Shown here: positions 14,683 through 24,301 of the stretch, piece after piece
How the letters are laid out: each line of letters starts with the position of its first letter
How positions within the stretch are numbered: position 1 is the first letter of the stretch
Source: Rhodospirillaceae bacterium
GTDB lineage: Bacteria > Pseudomonadota > Alphaproteobacteria > TMED109
Direction: 5' to 3'
Assembly (NCBI GenBank): GCA_902557845.1
Contig: CACEBX010000002.1
Location: 101,083 to 165,082, forward strand
DNA: 64,000 nucleotides
The notes under the pieces: generated by a model
The model's input: the letters and a program-made list of their open reading frames with translations, nothing else
Databases searched by the model: none
What the model was told of the DNA's origin: nothing
Program-made: the position numbers and the translations under genes

Positions 14683-15147
14683 CTAATGTAATGTTTTGTA
14701 AATATAATGAGACACTTCTCTTTCATTATTAGCTTCTTTATAATAATTAAGATTTGTATCAAGATTTGCTTTTTTAAAAGCTAGAGCTAGGTTAAAGGCG
14801 CTTTCAGTAAACAACTCTACAGAGTTATCTAATCTCCATAATTTTATGTAATAATTATTATTAAAATTACTTTTTTTATGCTCTTCAATGCAATCAACTA
14901 GACTTATTTCTGACTCTGTCAAATTTTGTATGCAAATAGGTTGTAAATGGAGTTTGCTTTCTATTTTTAAAATATATAAATATTTTTTTAATAATTCTGG
15001 CCCGTTATTTATTCCTACCTTACTGAAAGCTATATCAACTAGGTCATATTTGCTTGGTTTCGTTCTACAAGATCCATGAAAAAAAACTCTGGAAGTCCAT
15101 AAAAGTAGCTGTGCACCAAAAGGTAAATCATGATATTTTAAGCTCAT
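14683..15147 (-). CDS. Hypothetical protein heading the ahpC operon
   Basis: 154 residues from the ATG at 15147. A TTG six codons upstream is possible but less likely. No signal. The N-terminal part is LPFGAQLLLWTSRVFFHGSCRTKPSKYDLVD. The rest is helical, with two internal cysteines (QPICIQ and LVDCIEE). I do not recognise the family. It ends ten bases before ahpC, so it is probably co-transcribed with the peroxide-defence genes and may respond to peroxide or iron. That is inferred from position. Confidence 0.55.
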   Translation of the reverse strand: MSLKYHDLPFGAQLLLWTSRVFFHGSCRTKPSKYDLVDIAFSKVGINNGPELLKKYLYILKIESKLHLQPICIQNLTESEISLVDCIEEHKKSNFNNNYYIKLWRLDNSVELFTESAFNLALAFKKANLDTNLNYYKEANNEREVSHYIYKTLH

Positions 15148-15177
15148 GTTAATAATATAGCACAACTAATTAACATT

Positions 15178-15196
15178 GCAAATGATTATCATTACT
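15178..15196. promoter_or_regulatory. Fur/PerR-type palindromic operator upstream of the ahpC operon
   Basis: AATGATTATCATT at 15181-15193, with an adenine at 15180, is a perfect 6-1-6 inverted repeat. The surrounding 19 bases match the Fur box consensus (GATAATGATAATCATTATC) at about 14 positions. It lies about 30 bases upstream of the first gene of the leftward operon. A second, poorer half-site (TTGAGAATAATTC) follows at 15198-15210. Fur, PerR or another Fur-family member could be the regulator. Confidence 0.6.
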
Positions 15197-15288
15197 ATTG
15201 AGAATAATTCCTATTACTACAATTATAATTTATTTAAGACTACTTAAAAATCATCACTTTATTTAGAATCCAGCATGAACTTTTACTA

Positions 15289-16735
15289 CTAGATTCTAGT
15301 ATTAAATTTATTTTTCCAAAATAAAATAGGTAAAAAAGTTGCTGCAATGAAAGAAATAAATAGCAGTGATTGTGAAACATAAGTAGGAAAATATTCAATT
15401 GGTATAAGCACTCCTACTAAAATTGATTTCGTAAAATCTGGTGCAGGAAAAAAAAGAATCCCTGACAACAAACCTGCTAATATTGCAATAAAGATACGCC
15501 TCTCTTCAAGTTTATCTTTATAAAAGCCATAAAAAACAGTTAATACAGCAGCACAACAAAAAAGATCAGCTAAAAGAAATAAATATAAAACACTTAAACC
15601 TTTAGATGCAACTACAAATACTATTAAAGATATAAAAATCAAAACTATTTTTGATAAAAATAAACTGTCTGCTTTAAAAGCTATAACATGTTTGACATCT
15701 ACCACTATTAGACTTGAAATTGCATTAATCAAAGTATCTATGCTACTAACGGTAAGAGAAACCGCCAAAAATACTGTTACTAAAGATATAACTACTTTTT
15801 GCTCAATTAATAATAAAGAAAAAAAAGCTAAATCTGGTACTACATCTACATTATATGATATTGCTACTAGCCCTGAGAAGCCCATCATAAAAACTATAGG
15901 AATTATTATAAAAAAAGAAATGACAAGACTCTTTTCCAAAACTTTTTCATTTTTAGCTGCATAAACTCTTTGCCAATTACCTTGATGAAATAAATTTGTA
16001 GCTGTAACTGCAATAAAAAAAGTTATACCAGCAGTAAAGTTAGTATAATAAGTAAAACTTATTAAATTAGGGTTTTTATCGTTAATAAAGTTAAAATTAA
16101 AAATTGAAGAGTTAAAATAAACTAAGAATGAAAAACTAATCAGTAATAATGTTATTAACATTAAAAATTGTATACTATCAGTTAATATTGAAACTCTTAA
16201 TCCTCCGTACAAAGTATATGTAAGAGAACTAGAAATTATAATAATAGAGGTTATCCATAAAGGTGTACCAGATAAATAGTTTACAAGCATTGCAACAGCT
16301 GTTACTTCAGCTATTAAAAAAATTATCATGTAAAATATAGACAAAATTAATATAAGTTTAAATAATCTTTTTCCATACTTTAGTCTGACTACCTCAATTA
16401 AGGTTTTTCCTTCAGGGTACTGATACCTTAACTTTTTTCCTAATTTTATAAGTATAAATAGTGGAAAAGCTGTTCCTATTGCATAACCTATAACTGCACC
16501 AATCCCCCCCCCAGGTAGCTGCTGAGGCGGGTCCAAAAAGTATCCAGGTTCCTAAAGCTGATGCCACTAAACTGAATGTTAATGGATAAAGGTTCATCGA
16601 CCTATTTGCTACTAAATAATTTGTTAGTCCTTTAAATTTTCTTGAGTAAAAAATTCCTAATATAACAAATAGAAAACTTACAAAAAAAAGAACACCTATA
16701 GAAGAAGCCTGATTCAAAATATTAGTTGGATTCAT
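15289..16735 (-). pseudogene. thiV: ThiV-like sodium:solute symporter, frameshifted in a run of nine Gs
   Basis: Two overlapping frames make one SSS-family transporter of about 480 residues. The first, from the ATG at 16735, covers the N terminus (two spans, FGPASAATWGG). It then leaves frame at nine Gs (genomic Cs at 16504-16512) and runs out at 16412. The correct continuation, GIGAVIGYAIG onward, lies in another frame and runs to 15289 with ten or more membrane spans. Eight or eleven Gs would restore the frame. A TPP riboswitch directly upstream points to ThiV, the proposed importer of thiamin or its pyrimidine precursor HMP. The break may be a mutation, a phase-variable tract or a sequencing error. 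Confidence 0.75.
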
Positions 16736-16740
16736 GTTAT

Positions 16741-16797
16741 CCCTTTCTGAATTACCGGACAGGTTCTATGGGTATAATCTCAGCTTAAAGCACCCCA
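16741..16797 (-). promoter_or_regulatory. TPP (THI-element) riboswitch controlling the ThiV-like transporter
   Basis: The minus strand shows the conserved aptamer pieces in order: GGGGTGC, GCTGAGAT, ACCCATAGAACCTG, CCGGTAAT and AGGGATAAC. These are the diagnostic THI-box elements. The final AGGGA sits six bases before the ATG at 16735, so aptamer folding with TPP would hide the ribosome binding site; this suggests control of translation. No separate terminator hairpin lies between aptamer and gene. Confidence 0.9.
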
Positions 16798-16810
16798 AGA
16801 AAACTTTAAT

Positions 16811-16833
16811 AAAAAAAATTACATTGTAATTTT
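16811..16833 (-). terminator. Possible terminator after the gene at 16859-17146
   Basis: On the minus strand AAAATTAC and GTAATTTT form an eight-pair stem with a three-base loop. A T-rich tail follows. The stem is all A/T but for one pair, so it is weak. It separates the small secreted gene from the TPP riboswitch transcript. Confidence 0.35.
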
Positions 16834-16858
16834 AATATATAAAAGCTTACTAGATTTA

Positions 16859-17146
16859 TTATTTAATGTGTAGCTTTTTGCAACTTGCATAATAATTAGT
16901 ACCCTTATTTCTAAAAAAAAGAATCTTATTTTTTTCATTATCATACAGAAATCTTGGCTTTCTTTGTTTAGTACTTTTTCTTCTTATATCTTTCGCCAAA
17001 TAATAATCATGGGTAGATACTATACTCTCATCGCATGATTTGTAAGAAGTATGGGCTGATAATATTTCTAGATAAGGAATATTATAAACGTCTTGATTAT
17101 GACTACTTAAAAAGCCAGTAAGTATTAGTATGTATAAGTCCTTCAT
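16859..17146 (-). CDS. Small secreted or anchored protein, unknown function
   Basis: 95 residues. The N terminus MKDLYILILTGFLSSHNQ is a weak signal peptide. The mature part is basic and Tyr-rich, with two cysteines (KSCDES and ASCKKL). It contains the polar track AKDIRRKSTKQRKPRF. I recognise no family. It lies between the thiamin transporter and pqqA and reads away from pqqA. The length and codon use look like a real gene, but nothing points to a role. Confidence 0.45.
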   Translation of the reverse strand: MKDLYILILTGFLSSHNQDVYNIPYLEILSAHTSYKSCDESIVSTHDYYLAKDIRRKSTKQRKPRFLYDNEKNKILFFRNKGTNYYASCKKLHIK

Positions 17147-17253
17147 AAGGAATACAGTATGTTATTATAAGTTTTTATAATAATTGATATAGATATAAAA
17201 TAACAACAAATTTAATATATTAATAGTATTATTAATTTAAATGGGAGATAATT

Positions 17254-17328
17254 ATGTGGAAAACACCTGAAATTCGCGAAGTTGCTGTTGGTTTAGAAAT
17301 CAATTGTTACGCATGCGCAGAGCTTTAA
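17254..17328 (+). CDS. pqqA: PqqA, precursor peptide of pyrroloquinoline quinone
   Basis: 24 residues (MWKTPEIREV start, EINCYACAEL end). It keeps the glutamate (Glu15) and tyrosine (Tyr19), separated by three residues, that PqqE cross-links and the later enzymes convert into PQQ. The MWKTP start and VGLEIN segment match alphaproteobacterial PqqA. A strong Shine-Dalgarno (GGGAGA) lies eight bases upstream. It is the first gene of pqqABCDE; 55 bases separate it from pqqB. Two cysteines, at 18 and 21, flank the key tyrosine, which I note as a local peculiarity. Confidence 0.93.
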   Translation: MWKTPEIREVAVGLEINCYACAEL

Positions 17329-17383
17329 GTTCTGAATAATACATTGCCATGCTAGTTGCTCTTTTAGATTATAAGTAAATATA

Positions 17384-18313
17384 ATGTTTATTAAAGTTCT
17401 AGGAGCGGCAGCTGGCGGTGGTTATCCTCAATGGAACTGCAACCATCCAAATAGTAGACTAGCAAGAAGTAAAACTAGTAAGGCATTGCCAAGGACTCAA
17501 TCTTCTATTGCTGTTAGTATAGATAAAAATAAATGGTACATTTTAAATGCATCCCCAGATTTAAGGCAGCAACTTTGGGAAAATCCTGAATTAATGCCTT
17601 CACCTGAAGATCCTCTAAGATATAGCCCTATCATGGGAGTAATTTTAACAAATGCTGACGTTGATCATACTGCAGGATTAATAAATCTTAGAGAATCTCA
17701 AAAATTTAACCTATATGCTACCAAAAGAGTGTTAGATGTTTTAGGAAAAAATAGTATTTTTAATGTACTAAATCCAAAGTTTGTAAAAAGAATGCCAATA
17801 GAATTAGACAATATATTTAATCTTCATGACACAGAAGATAATTTTAGTGGTATTTCAATTAAACCTTTCGCTGTTCCTGGAAAAGTTGCACTTTGGTTAG
17901 AGGATGAAAGTAAAGGAAAAAACTTTGGATCTGTTGAAGAAGATACTATTGCATTAGAAATAAATTCTGCTACTAAAAAATTCTTTTACATACCTGCTTG
18001 TGCAAGTATACCAGATTGGCTGTTAACTAAATTAGATAATAGCGAATTAGTTTTTTTTGATGGAACATTGTGGCAGGATGATGAAATGATAAAACAAAAC
18101 GTAGGAATAAAAACAGGAAAAAGAATGGGTCATATAAGTATGTCAGGAGAAGAAGGATCAATAAATATTTTAAATAAGATAAATATCAAAAGAAGAATTT
18201 TTATTCATATCAATACTACAAACCCATCTTTATTAGAAGATTCAAAAGAAAGAGAAATAGCAAGTAAAAATGGTTGGGAAATTTCCTACGATACCATGGA
18301 GATAAGCTTATGA
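17384..18313 (+). CDS. pqqB: PqqB, PQQ biosynthesis metallo-hydrolase-fold protein
   Basis: 309 residues of the metallo-beta-lactamase fold. The start GAAAGGGYPQWNCNHPNS is diagnostic, and NADVDHTAGL holds the metal-site Asp and His. It acts on the tyrosine of the excised PqqA product, probably as an oxygenase, in the cytosol. Its TGA overlaps the pqqC start in an ATGA. It is the second gene of the rightward pqq operon. Confidence 0.95.
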   Translation: MFIKVLGAAAGGGYPQWNCNHPNSRLARSKTSKALPRTQSSIAVSIDKNKWYILNASPDLRQQLWENPELMPSPEDPLRYSPIMGVILTNADVDHTAGLINLRESQKFNLYATKRVLDVLGKNSIFNVLNPKFVKRMPIELDNIFNLHDTEDNFSGISIKPFAVPGKVALWLEDESKGKNFGSVEEDTIALEINSATKKFFYIPACASIPDWLLTKLDNSELVFFDGTLWQDDEMIKQNVGIKTGKRMGHISMSGEEGSINILNKINIKRRIFIHINTTNPSLLEDSKEREIASKNGWEISYDTMEISL

Positions 18314-19107
18314 TAATGCCAGCACCTTTTTTTCCAGGCAAGCAAAATTATAAAACAGCAGGTAAATCTAAACTATCTAGACAACAATTTATAAAGGCAC
18401 TAAGTGACCTGGGTAAGGTCAGATATCATAGCCTGCATCCATTTCATAAGCTTTTACATAATGGCAAACTGTCTTTTAGTCAAGTTCAAGCTTGGGCTTT
18501 GAATAGATTTTACTATCAATGGTCTATCCCTAGAAAAGATCTAACTTTAATGGCAAGAATTAATGATGTTAATTTAAGACTAGAGTGGAGATCAAGGGTA
18601 ATAGATCACGAAGGTGATATTGATGGAAGTGGAGGAATAAAAAGATATTTGCAACTATGTGAAACCTTAAAATTAGACCTTGACTATGTTAAATCATGTC
18701 AGGGAATACTTCCCGCAACTAGGTTTGCTGTTGATGCTTACGTAAATTTTGTACAAGAGAAATCATTACTTGAAGGCATAGCTTCCTCACTCACTGAAAT
18801 TTATGCACCTGCTATACATAAAGAAAGAATAGCGGGACTTGCAAAACATTATGATTGGGCTAATGATTATGCTTTAGCATACTTTAAGAAGAGAATTAAT
18901 CAAGCTAGAAGAGATGTTGAATTTGGAAGAGAATGGGTTATAAATAACGCTATGACTCGAAGCGATCAAGAAGCTGTTCTAAATGCAGTAAAATTCAAAA
19001 CAGAAGTGCTTTGGGCACAACTTGATGCACTCTATTACGCTTATGTAGACCCAGGAAATATTCCTCCTGGAGCATATATTCCTAAAAAATCTAGCAAGAA
19101 AGAATAA
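18310..19107 (+). CDS. pqqC: PqqC, PQQ synthase (final oxidative ring closure)
   Basis: 265 residues from the ATG at 18310, which overlaps the pqqB stop. A longer frame from 18274 would add 12 residues lying inside pqqB and is rejected. It carries the PqqC/TenA-like helical fold with conserved RYHSLHPFHKLLHNGKL, FYYQWSIPRKDLTL and DHEGDI. PqqC is a cofactorless oxidase that completes PQQ with three molecules of oxygen, so the pathway is aerobic. The pqqD ATG overlaps its stop by one base. Confidence 0.95.
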   Translation: MIMPAPFFPGKQNYKTAGKSKLSRQQFIKALSDLGKVRYHSLHPFHKLLHNGKLSFSQVQAWALNRFYYQWSIPRKDLTLMARINDVNLRLEWRSRVIDHEGDIDGSGGIKRYLQLCETLKLDLDYVKSCQGILPATRFAVDAYVNFVQEKSLLEGIASSLTEIYAPAIHKERIAGLAKHYDWANDYALAYFKKRINQARRDVEFGREWVINNAMTRSDQEAVLNAVKFKTEVLWAQLDALYYAYVDPGNIPPGAYIPKKSSKKE

Positions 19108-19397
19108 TGGTTGAGCTAATTAAATTAAAATCTGATGACATGCCTAAATTACCTAGGCATGCTAAATTAAGATATGATGAGGCAAGAAAAAAGTGGATTA
19201 TTAATGCCCCAGAAAGAGTATTTGAATTGGATGAAATAGCAGCAGAAATTATGCAAATGATTGATGGAAACCTAAGTATTAATCAAATAGTAGATAAACT
19301 TGCTAATAAGTTTGAAAATGCTCCAAAAGAACAGATATCAAAAGATGTAATTATTATGTTGCAATCTTTAGCAGATAAGGGTTTTGTAATAAAATGA
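19107..19397 (+). CDS. pqqD: PqqD, PqqA peptide chaperone
   Basis: 96 residues of the RRE-type winged fold: LPRHAKLRYDEARKKWIINAPERVFELDEIAAEIM, quoted here only as the landmark positions 15-48, followed by GNLSINQIVDKL and a C-terminal helix. PqqD binds PqqA and presents it to PqqE. It is not fused to pqqC as in some bacteria. Start and stop overlap pqqC and pqqE by one and four bases. Confidence 0.93.
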   Translation: MVELIKLKSDDMPKLPRHAKLRYDEARKKWIINAPERVFELDEIAAEIMQMIDGNLSINQIVDKLANKFENAPKEQISKDVIIMLQSLADKGFVIK

Positions 19398-20530
19398 TGC
19401 AGAAAAATTCAAAAATTGAATGTAAAAAAACTAGTTACCTTACACCTGAGAAAAAAAGTAAGATGTTAATTCCCTATGCTGTACTTTGTGAATTAACGCA
19501 TAGATGTCCTCTATCCTGTCCATATTGCTCTAACCCAGTACAACTTGAAATGAAGTCAAACGAAGTAAATACAGAAATTTGGAAAAAAGCTTTAACTGAA
19601 GCTGTAAAACTAGGAATTTTACAAGCTCATTTTTCTGGTGGAGAGCCTACCGCAAGAAAAGATTTAGAAGTTTTAATAAATCATGCTTCTAAGGAAGGGT
19701 TATATACAAATCTTATTACTTCAGGTGTTTTAGTAAACGAAGAAAGGCTCAAAAAACTTTATGACTCTGGATTAGATCACGTGCAAATATCAATTCAAGA
19801 CACAGATCCTAAAAATTCAGAGAAAATTGCTGGTTTCAAAGGACATAATAAAAAACTAGAAGTCTGTAAGCTTGTTAGAAAAGTTGGATTACCCTTAACT
19901 ATAAATTCAGTAATGCACCGTCAAAATTTACATAATCTAAAATCTATGATTGAATTAGCTGTAGAATTAGATGCAGAAAGACTTGAAGTAGCTCAAGTAC
20001 AATACTATGGATGGGCCTTAAAGAATCAAACTGCATTTCTACCTACTAGAAAACAGCTAGATAATGCTACAAAAGTTGTAGAAGAAGCAAGAATAAAATA
20101 TAAAGGGATTCTTGCTATAGACTATGTAGTACCAGATTATTATGCGAAAAAACCAAAATCATGTATGGGAGGCTGGGGAAGACAATTTTTGAATATTACT
20201 CCTGCAGGAAAAGTATTGCCTTGCCATGCTGCTGAGTCTTTAACTTTTCTTGATTTCGATAATATAAAAGAAAAACCACTGTCATGGATCTGGGAACATT
20301 CTCAATCATTCAACAGGTTTAGAGGAACTGATTGGATGCCAGAACCTTGTAGGTCTTGTGATAGGAGGGAAATAGACTGGGGTGGTTGCAGATGTCAAGC
20401 ATTTGCTTTAACCGGAAATGCTGATGCTGCTGATCCAGCATGTGAGTTTTCTCCTTACAGAAATGTTCTAGAAGAGCCTTTATCAAAAGCAGGAACTGAT
20501 ACTCCAAAGTTTATTTATAGAAAATTTTAA
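19394..20530 (+). CDS. pqqE: PqqE, radical SAM / SPASM PqqA cross-linking enzyme
   Basis: 378 residues. The radical-SAM cluster motif is CPLSCPYC (Cys38, Cys42, Cys45), and FSGGEPTARKD follows for SAM binding. The C-terminal SPASM domain has Cys-rich motifs (GKVLPCHAA, PCRSCDRR, GGCRCQAF) for auxiliary clusters. It forms the Glu-Tyr carbon bond in PqqA. It is the last pqq gene; no pqqF or pqqG is in the window. 40 bases follow to the next gene and show no clear terminator. Confidence 0.95.
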   Translation: MMQKNSKIECKKTSYLTPEKKSKMLIPYAVLCELTHRCPLSCPYCSNPVQLEMKSNEVNTEIWKKALTEAVKLGILQAHFSGGEPTARKDLEVLINHASKEGLYTNLITSGVLVNEERLKKLYDSGLDHVQISIQDTDPKNSEKIAGFKGHNKKLEVCKLVRKVGLPLTINSVMHRQNLHNLKSMIELAVELDAERLEVAQVQYYGWALKNQTAFLPTRKQLDNATKVVEEARIKYKGILAIDYVVPDYYAKKPKSCMGGWGRQFLNITPAGKVLPCHAAESLTFLDFDNIKEKPLSWIWEHSQSFNRFRGTDWMPEPCRSCDRREIDWGGCRCQAFALTGNADAADPACEFSPYRNVLEEPLSKAGTDTPKFIYRKF

Positions 20531-20570
20531 TTAGCTTGATAATTATTATTTTAGTTTTTGTAGAATCAAT

Positions 20571-21125
20571 ATGAACTCTAAAGAAATAAATATTTGTGTG
20601 TTCTGTGGTAGCATGAATGGAAATAATAATACTTATTGTTCAGAAGCAAAAAAATTAGGAAATCTAATATCAAAGAATAAATGGAATCTTATTTTTGGAG
20701 GTGGAAAAAGTGGACTTATGGGATCACTGGCAGAAGGTTTTGATTCTTCGAAAGCCAAGATTATTTCAGTTGTACCCGAGAAACTTAACAATAAAGAAAT
20801 TTTATTTTCTAATCCTAGCAAAAAAATTTTAGTTAAAAGCTTATTTTTAAGAAAAGAAAAAATGATAAATTTAGCTGACTTCATTATAGTTTTGCCGGGA
20901 GGAATAGGAACTCTTGACGAAATACTAGACGTACTAGCTTTAAATAATCTTTCTTTTGAAAATAAAAAATTAATTATTTTAAATCTTAATCAGTATTGGG
21001 ATCCTTTAAAGGATCTAATATATTATTTAAATAAAAGTAAGTTTGTTTATGATATAAAAAAATCTCATCTTAAATTTGTAGATACAATAGACAAAACTAT
21101 TAAATTTATAAAAAACAACTTATAA
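20571..21125 (+). CDS. LOG family protein (nucleoside 5'-monophosphate phosphoribohydrolase type)
   Basis: 184 residues with the Rossmann-like LOG/TIGR00730 fold. FCGSMNGNN is near the start, GGGKSGLMG near residue 44, and the diagnostic PGGIGTLDE near residue 110. In this family it removes the base from cytokinin-type or other nucleoside monophosphates; in bacteria the true substrate is often AMP or a damaged nucleotide. It sits between pqqE and icd, 18 bases before the latter, and is probably co-transcribed with icd. No link to PQQ is known. Confidence 0.85.
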   Translation: MNSKEINICVFCGSMNGNNNTYCSEAKKLGNLISKNKWNLIFGGGKSGLMGSLAEGFDSSKAKIISVVPEKLNNKEILFSNPSKKILVKSLFLRKEKMINLADFIIVLPGGIGTLDEILDVLALNNLSFENKKLIILNLNQYWDPLKDLIYYLNKSKFVYDIKKSHLKFVDTIDKTIKFIKNNL

Positions 21126-21142
21126 TTTATTAGGAGAAAATA

Positions 21143-22357
21143 GTGGAAAAAATAAAAGTAAAAAATCCTATTGTCGAATTAGATGGCGATGAAATGACTA
21201 GAATTATTTGGAAACTAATTAGAGAAGAATTAATAAAAAAATGGGTTGATATAAATTTATTATATTATGATCTAAGCATCGAAAGCAGAGATAAAACAGA
21301 TGATCAAATTACTATTGAAGCTGCAGAAGCAATAAAAAAATATGGCGTGGGGGTAAAGTGTGCAACTATAACTCCAGACGAAGCCAGAGTAGAAGAATTT
21401 AAATTAAAAAAGATGTGGCGATCTCCTAACGGTACAATACGAAATATTTTAGGAGGAACTGTATTTAGACAACCTATTATAATCAATAATATACCTAGAT
21501 ACGTACCTACTTGGAATCAGCCAATTGTGATAGGAAGACACGCATTTGGAGACCAGTACAAAGCTACAGACTTTGTTGTTCCTGGACCAGGTAAACTTAA
21601 ACTAGTATTTGAAGGTGAAAATGGAGAGTCTTTTTCAAAGGAAGTTTTTGATTTTAAAAGTAAAGGATGTGCATTAGGAATGTATAATTTAGAAGAGTCA
21701 ATCATAGGATTCGCAAGGGCCTGCTTCAATTATGGATTAGACCTTGGGTGGCCAGTATATATGTCCACAAAAAATACTATTCTTAAAGCGTATGATGGCC
21801 TTTTCAAAGATACCTTTGAAAGAGTATATAAAAATGAGTTTCAAGAAATGTTTAAGAAAAAAAATATTACTTATGAACATAGATTAATAGATGACATGGT
21901 GGCCTGTGCAATGAAATGGGAAGGTGGCTTTGTATGGGCATGTAAAAATTATGATGGTGATGTACAATCAGATACTATAGCTCAGGGGTTTGGATCCTTA
22001 GGGCTAATGACTTCAGTGCTTATGACACCTGATGGAAAATCAGTAGAAGCAGAAGCTGCTCATGGAACTGTTACAAGACATTATAGACAACACCAAAAAG
22101 GTGAAGCTACTTCTACAAACCCTATTGCTTCTATATTTGCATGGTCAAGAGGATTATGGTATAGAGGAAGCTTTGATAATAATGAAGACTTAATGGAATT
22201 TTCTAAAAAGCTTGAAAAGGCATGTATCAACGTTGTTGAAGACGGTTATATGACAAAAGATTTAGCAATTTTAGTAGGTATGAATCAAAATTGGATGGAA
22301 ACAAAAGAATTTATACAGAAAATTAGTAAATATTTAACTGAGTCTATCAAAAAATAG
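21143..22357 (+). CDS. icd: NADP-dependent isocitrate dehydrogenase
   Basis: 404 residues of the eukaryotic-type, homodimeric [23 protein letters not shown] near the start, [17 protein letters not shown], and the substrate and NADP regions [17 protein letters not shown]. It oxidises isocitrate to 2-oxoglutarate in the TCA cycle. The start is GTG at 21143, behind a good Shine-Dalgarno (TAGGAGAA). It converges with the NDUFS4-like gene. Confidence 0.95.
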   Translation: MEKIKVKNPIVELDGDEMTRIIWKLIREELIKKWVDINLLYYDLSIESRDKTDDQITIEAAEAIKKYGVGVKCATITPDEARVEEFKLKKMWRSPNGTIRNILGGTVFRQPIIINNIPRYVPTWNQPIVIGRHAFGDQYKATDFVVPGPGKLKLVFEGENGESFSKEVFDFKSKGCALGMYNLEESIIGFARACFNYGLDLGWPVYMSTKNTILKAYDGLFKDTFERVYKNEFQEMFKKKNITYEHRLIDDMVACAMKWEGGFVWACKNYDGDVQSDTIAQGFGSLGLMTSVLMTPDGKSVEAEAAHGTVTRHYRQHQKGEATSTNPIASIFAWSRGLWYRGSFDNNEDLMEFSKKLEKACINVVEDGYMTKDLAILVGMNQNWMETKEFIQKISKYLTESIKK

Positions 22358-22370
22358 TAAAGCTATTGAA

Positions 22371-22682
22371 TTAATCGATATCACTTTTATTCCTATTGTA
22401 TCTAAAGTTTTCTGCATAGCTTTTAATTTTTAGTTTAGAATTACTATTATTTAAAACTTTGTACTCATAATTTTTACTTTTTGCAAATGTAATAGCACTA
22501 TCTAAACTTGAAAATTTTAATTTGGTTTTACTTATAGGTGGTGTATTTCCTTTCCATCCTGTCATAATGTCTTCCTCGTACATCAAAAAATCATCAAACT
22601 TTAAATACCAAAAATGAGTTTTATATCTACCTGACTGAGTAGGAGATTTAGTTCCCTTATAAATTATAACTTTTCTAATCAT
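22371..22682 (-). CDS. NDUFS4-like accessory subunit of respiratory complex I (ETC complex I conserved region)
   Basis: 103 residues. It matches the 'ETC complex I subunit conserved region' family: [18 protein letters not shown], then [32 protein letters not shown] and SYAENF near the end. Homologs (mitochondrial NDUFS4 and alphaproteobacterial relatives) stabilise the peripheral arm of NADH dehydrogenase. It is encoded away from the nuo genes, beside a tRNA-Pro. The presence of this protein supports an alphaproteobacterial origin. Confidence 0.85.
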   Translation of the reverse strand: MIRKVIIYKGTKSPTQSGRYKTHFWYLKFDDFLMYEEDIMTGWKGNTPPISKTKLKFSSLDSAITFAKSKNYEYKVLNNSNSKLKIKSYAENFRYNRNKSDID

Positions 22683-22694
22683 CCTATAAAATAC

Positions 22695-22771
22695 TGGTCG
22701 GGGCGGAGTGATTCGAACACTCGACCCTCTGCTCCCAAAGCAGATGCGCTACCAGGCTGCGCTACGCCCCG
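22695..22771 (-). tRNA. tRNA-Pro (anticodon TGG)
   Basis: On the minus strand the acceptor CGGGGCG pairs with CGCCCCG and CCA is encoded. The anticodon stem TCTGC/GCAGA encloses TTTGGGA, giving anticodon TGG. The T arm contains GTTCGAATC. 77 bases with the encoded CCA, unlike the tRNA-Phe of this window. Confidence 0.95.
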
Positions 22772-22797
22772 AAGTGATATTAGTACTACAGTTTTTA

Positions 22798-24216
22798 TCA
22801 CAATACAATAGGAATATTGTCGAATTTATCGCTATTATAAAGAATGTGTACATAAATCGAAGCAGCATATCCTAGGGCTATTGCAGGAGTCCATTTTAGA
22901 TGTCCAAAAAAAGTATAATTTCCTTTAGATTGCCCCATTAAAGCAACACCAGCAGCAGACCCAATAGATAACATGCTTCCTCCGACACCTGCTGTTAATG
23001 TTGCTAACAGCCACTGTCCTGTATCCATTTCTGGAAACATTGTTAACACAGCATACATAACTGGAATATTATCAACTATTGCTGACAAAATACCAACTAA
23101 GACATTGGCATAAGTTGCTCCTAAGTCTATATAGGTTACTTCTGCAGTATATGCTAAATATCCAAAGGCTGAAAGACCGCCTACACACATCAAAACCCCA
23201 TAAAAGAAAAACAATGTGTCCCATTCTGCTTTTCCCATCTGAGTAAATATATCAAATTTCTTAGGATCTTTTGGATTATTAGGTCCAGAGCTCTTCTTAA
23301 GAAAATAGCCATATAAACTTAATACTCCTAAACCTGTAATCATTCCAAAGGTTGTAGGCAAGTGAAATTTTTGATGACTTATAACCGTCAGAGTTATTGT
23401 ACCTAAAAATAAAAATATAGTTGTTATAGCACCTGGTTTCATTGTAACAGTTTCGGATGATTTTTCTGGGTTTTCTTTTGGAATTGCGAAGTACATTATT
23501 ATTGCTGGTATAGCATAATTAACTACAGATGGTACAAAAATACTAAAAAAGCCTAAAAAAGGAATTACTCCCTTTTGCCAAACCATTAGTGTAGTAATGT
23601 CTCCAAAAGGTGAGAATGCTCCTCCAGCATTTGCAGCAACCACTATATTTATGCAAGCTATACAAATAAAAGGCTTATTTCCTTTTGCAACTGCCATTAC
23701 TACAGCACACATCAATAATGCAGTAGTCAGATTATCTGCTATAGGAGATATGAAAAATGATAATATGCCAGTAATAATAAATATTTTTCTATAGCTAAAA
23801 TTTTTTGTAACTAACCAAGACCTTAATCTCTCAAAAACATTTCTTTCTGTCATAGTATTAATAAATGTCATGGCTACTAATAAAAACATAAATAATTCCG
23901 CAAACTCTAAAAAAACATGCCTGAACGTGTAGTTGATTGAGTCGTATGAAACACTCTTTGAAGTAGCAGTTATAACAACAGCTAGCCATATAATACCTGC
24001 TGCCACTATTACAGGTTTAGATTTTCTCAAATGACTAAATTCTTCGGTCATTACAAAAAAGTAAGCAATTACAAAAATAGCTAAAGAAAATAATGCTGGG
24101 AAACTTAGTATCATTTGAAGATTAACTAATTCCCCTCCACCACTTGCTGCAAAAGCTAGGTTAGAAAAGCTTAAAAATAAAAAACTTAAAAGAACCTTAT
24201 TCAATTTTTTTAACAT
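22798..24216 (-). CDS. nhaD: NhaD-type sodium/proton antiporter
   Basis: 472 residues with a cleavable-looking signal (ending FAFA-like at about residue 23) and ten to twelve membrane spans. The family core is visible in [37 protein letters not shown] and [15 protein letters not shown]. The conserved acidic and polar residues in the unwound helices (Asp in ADNLTT, Asp in FGDITT) are present. NhaD exports sodium in exchange for protons across the inner membrane and is common in marine and halophilic bacteria. It is monocistronic, with a terminator-bearing gap upstream. Confidence 0.9.
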   Translation of the reverse strand: MLKKLNKVLLSFLFLSFSNLAFAASGGGELVNLQMILSFPALFSLAIFVIAYFFVMTEEFSHLRKSKPVIVAAGIIWLAVVITATSKSVSYDSINYTFRHVFLEFAELFMFLLVAMTFINTMTERNVFERLRSWLVTKNFSYRKIFIITGILSFFISPIADNLTTALLMCAVVMAVAKGNKPFICIACINIVVAANAGGAFSPFGDITTLMVWQKGVIPFLGFFSIFVPSVVNYAIPAIIMYFAIPKENPEKSSETVTMKPGAITTIFLFLGTITLTVISHQKFHLPTTFGMITGLGVLSLYGYFLKKSSGPNNPKDPKKFDIFTQMGKAEWDTLFFFYGVLMCVGGLSAFGYLAYTAEVTYIDLGATYANVLVGILSAIVDNIPVMYAVLTMFPEMDTGQWLLATLTAGVGGSMLSIGSAAGVALMGQSKGNYTFFGHLKWTPAIALGYAASIYVHILYNSDKFDNIPIVL

Positions 24217-24301
24217 AACATTATTTTCCTTAATTATTTTTTTATTAAAAAATAATTTTAATTAATTACCCTTTTGATTTCAATAGATAATAAAATAAAA
24301 A

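Noticed and set aside
16412..16510. Out-of-frame tail of the first ThiV-like frame
   Set aside because: After the G9 tract it encodes unrelated residues; the true continuation is in the other frame.
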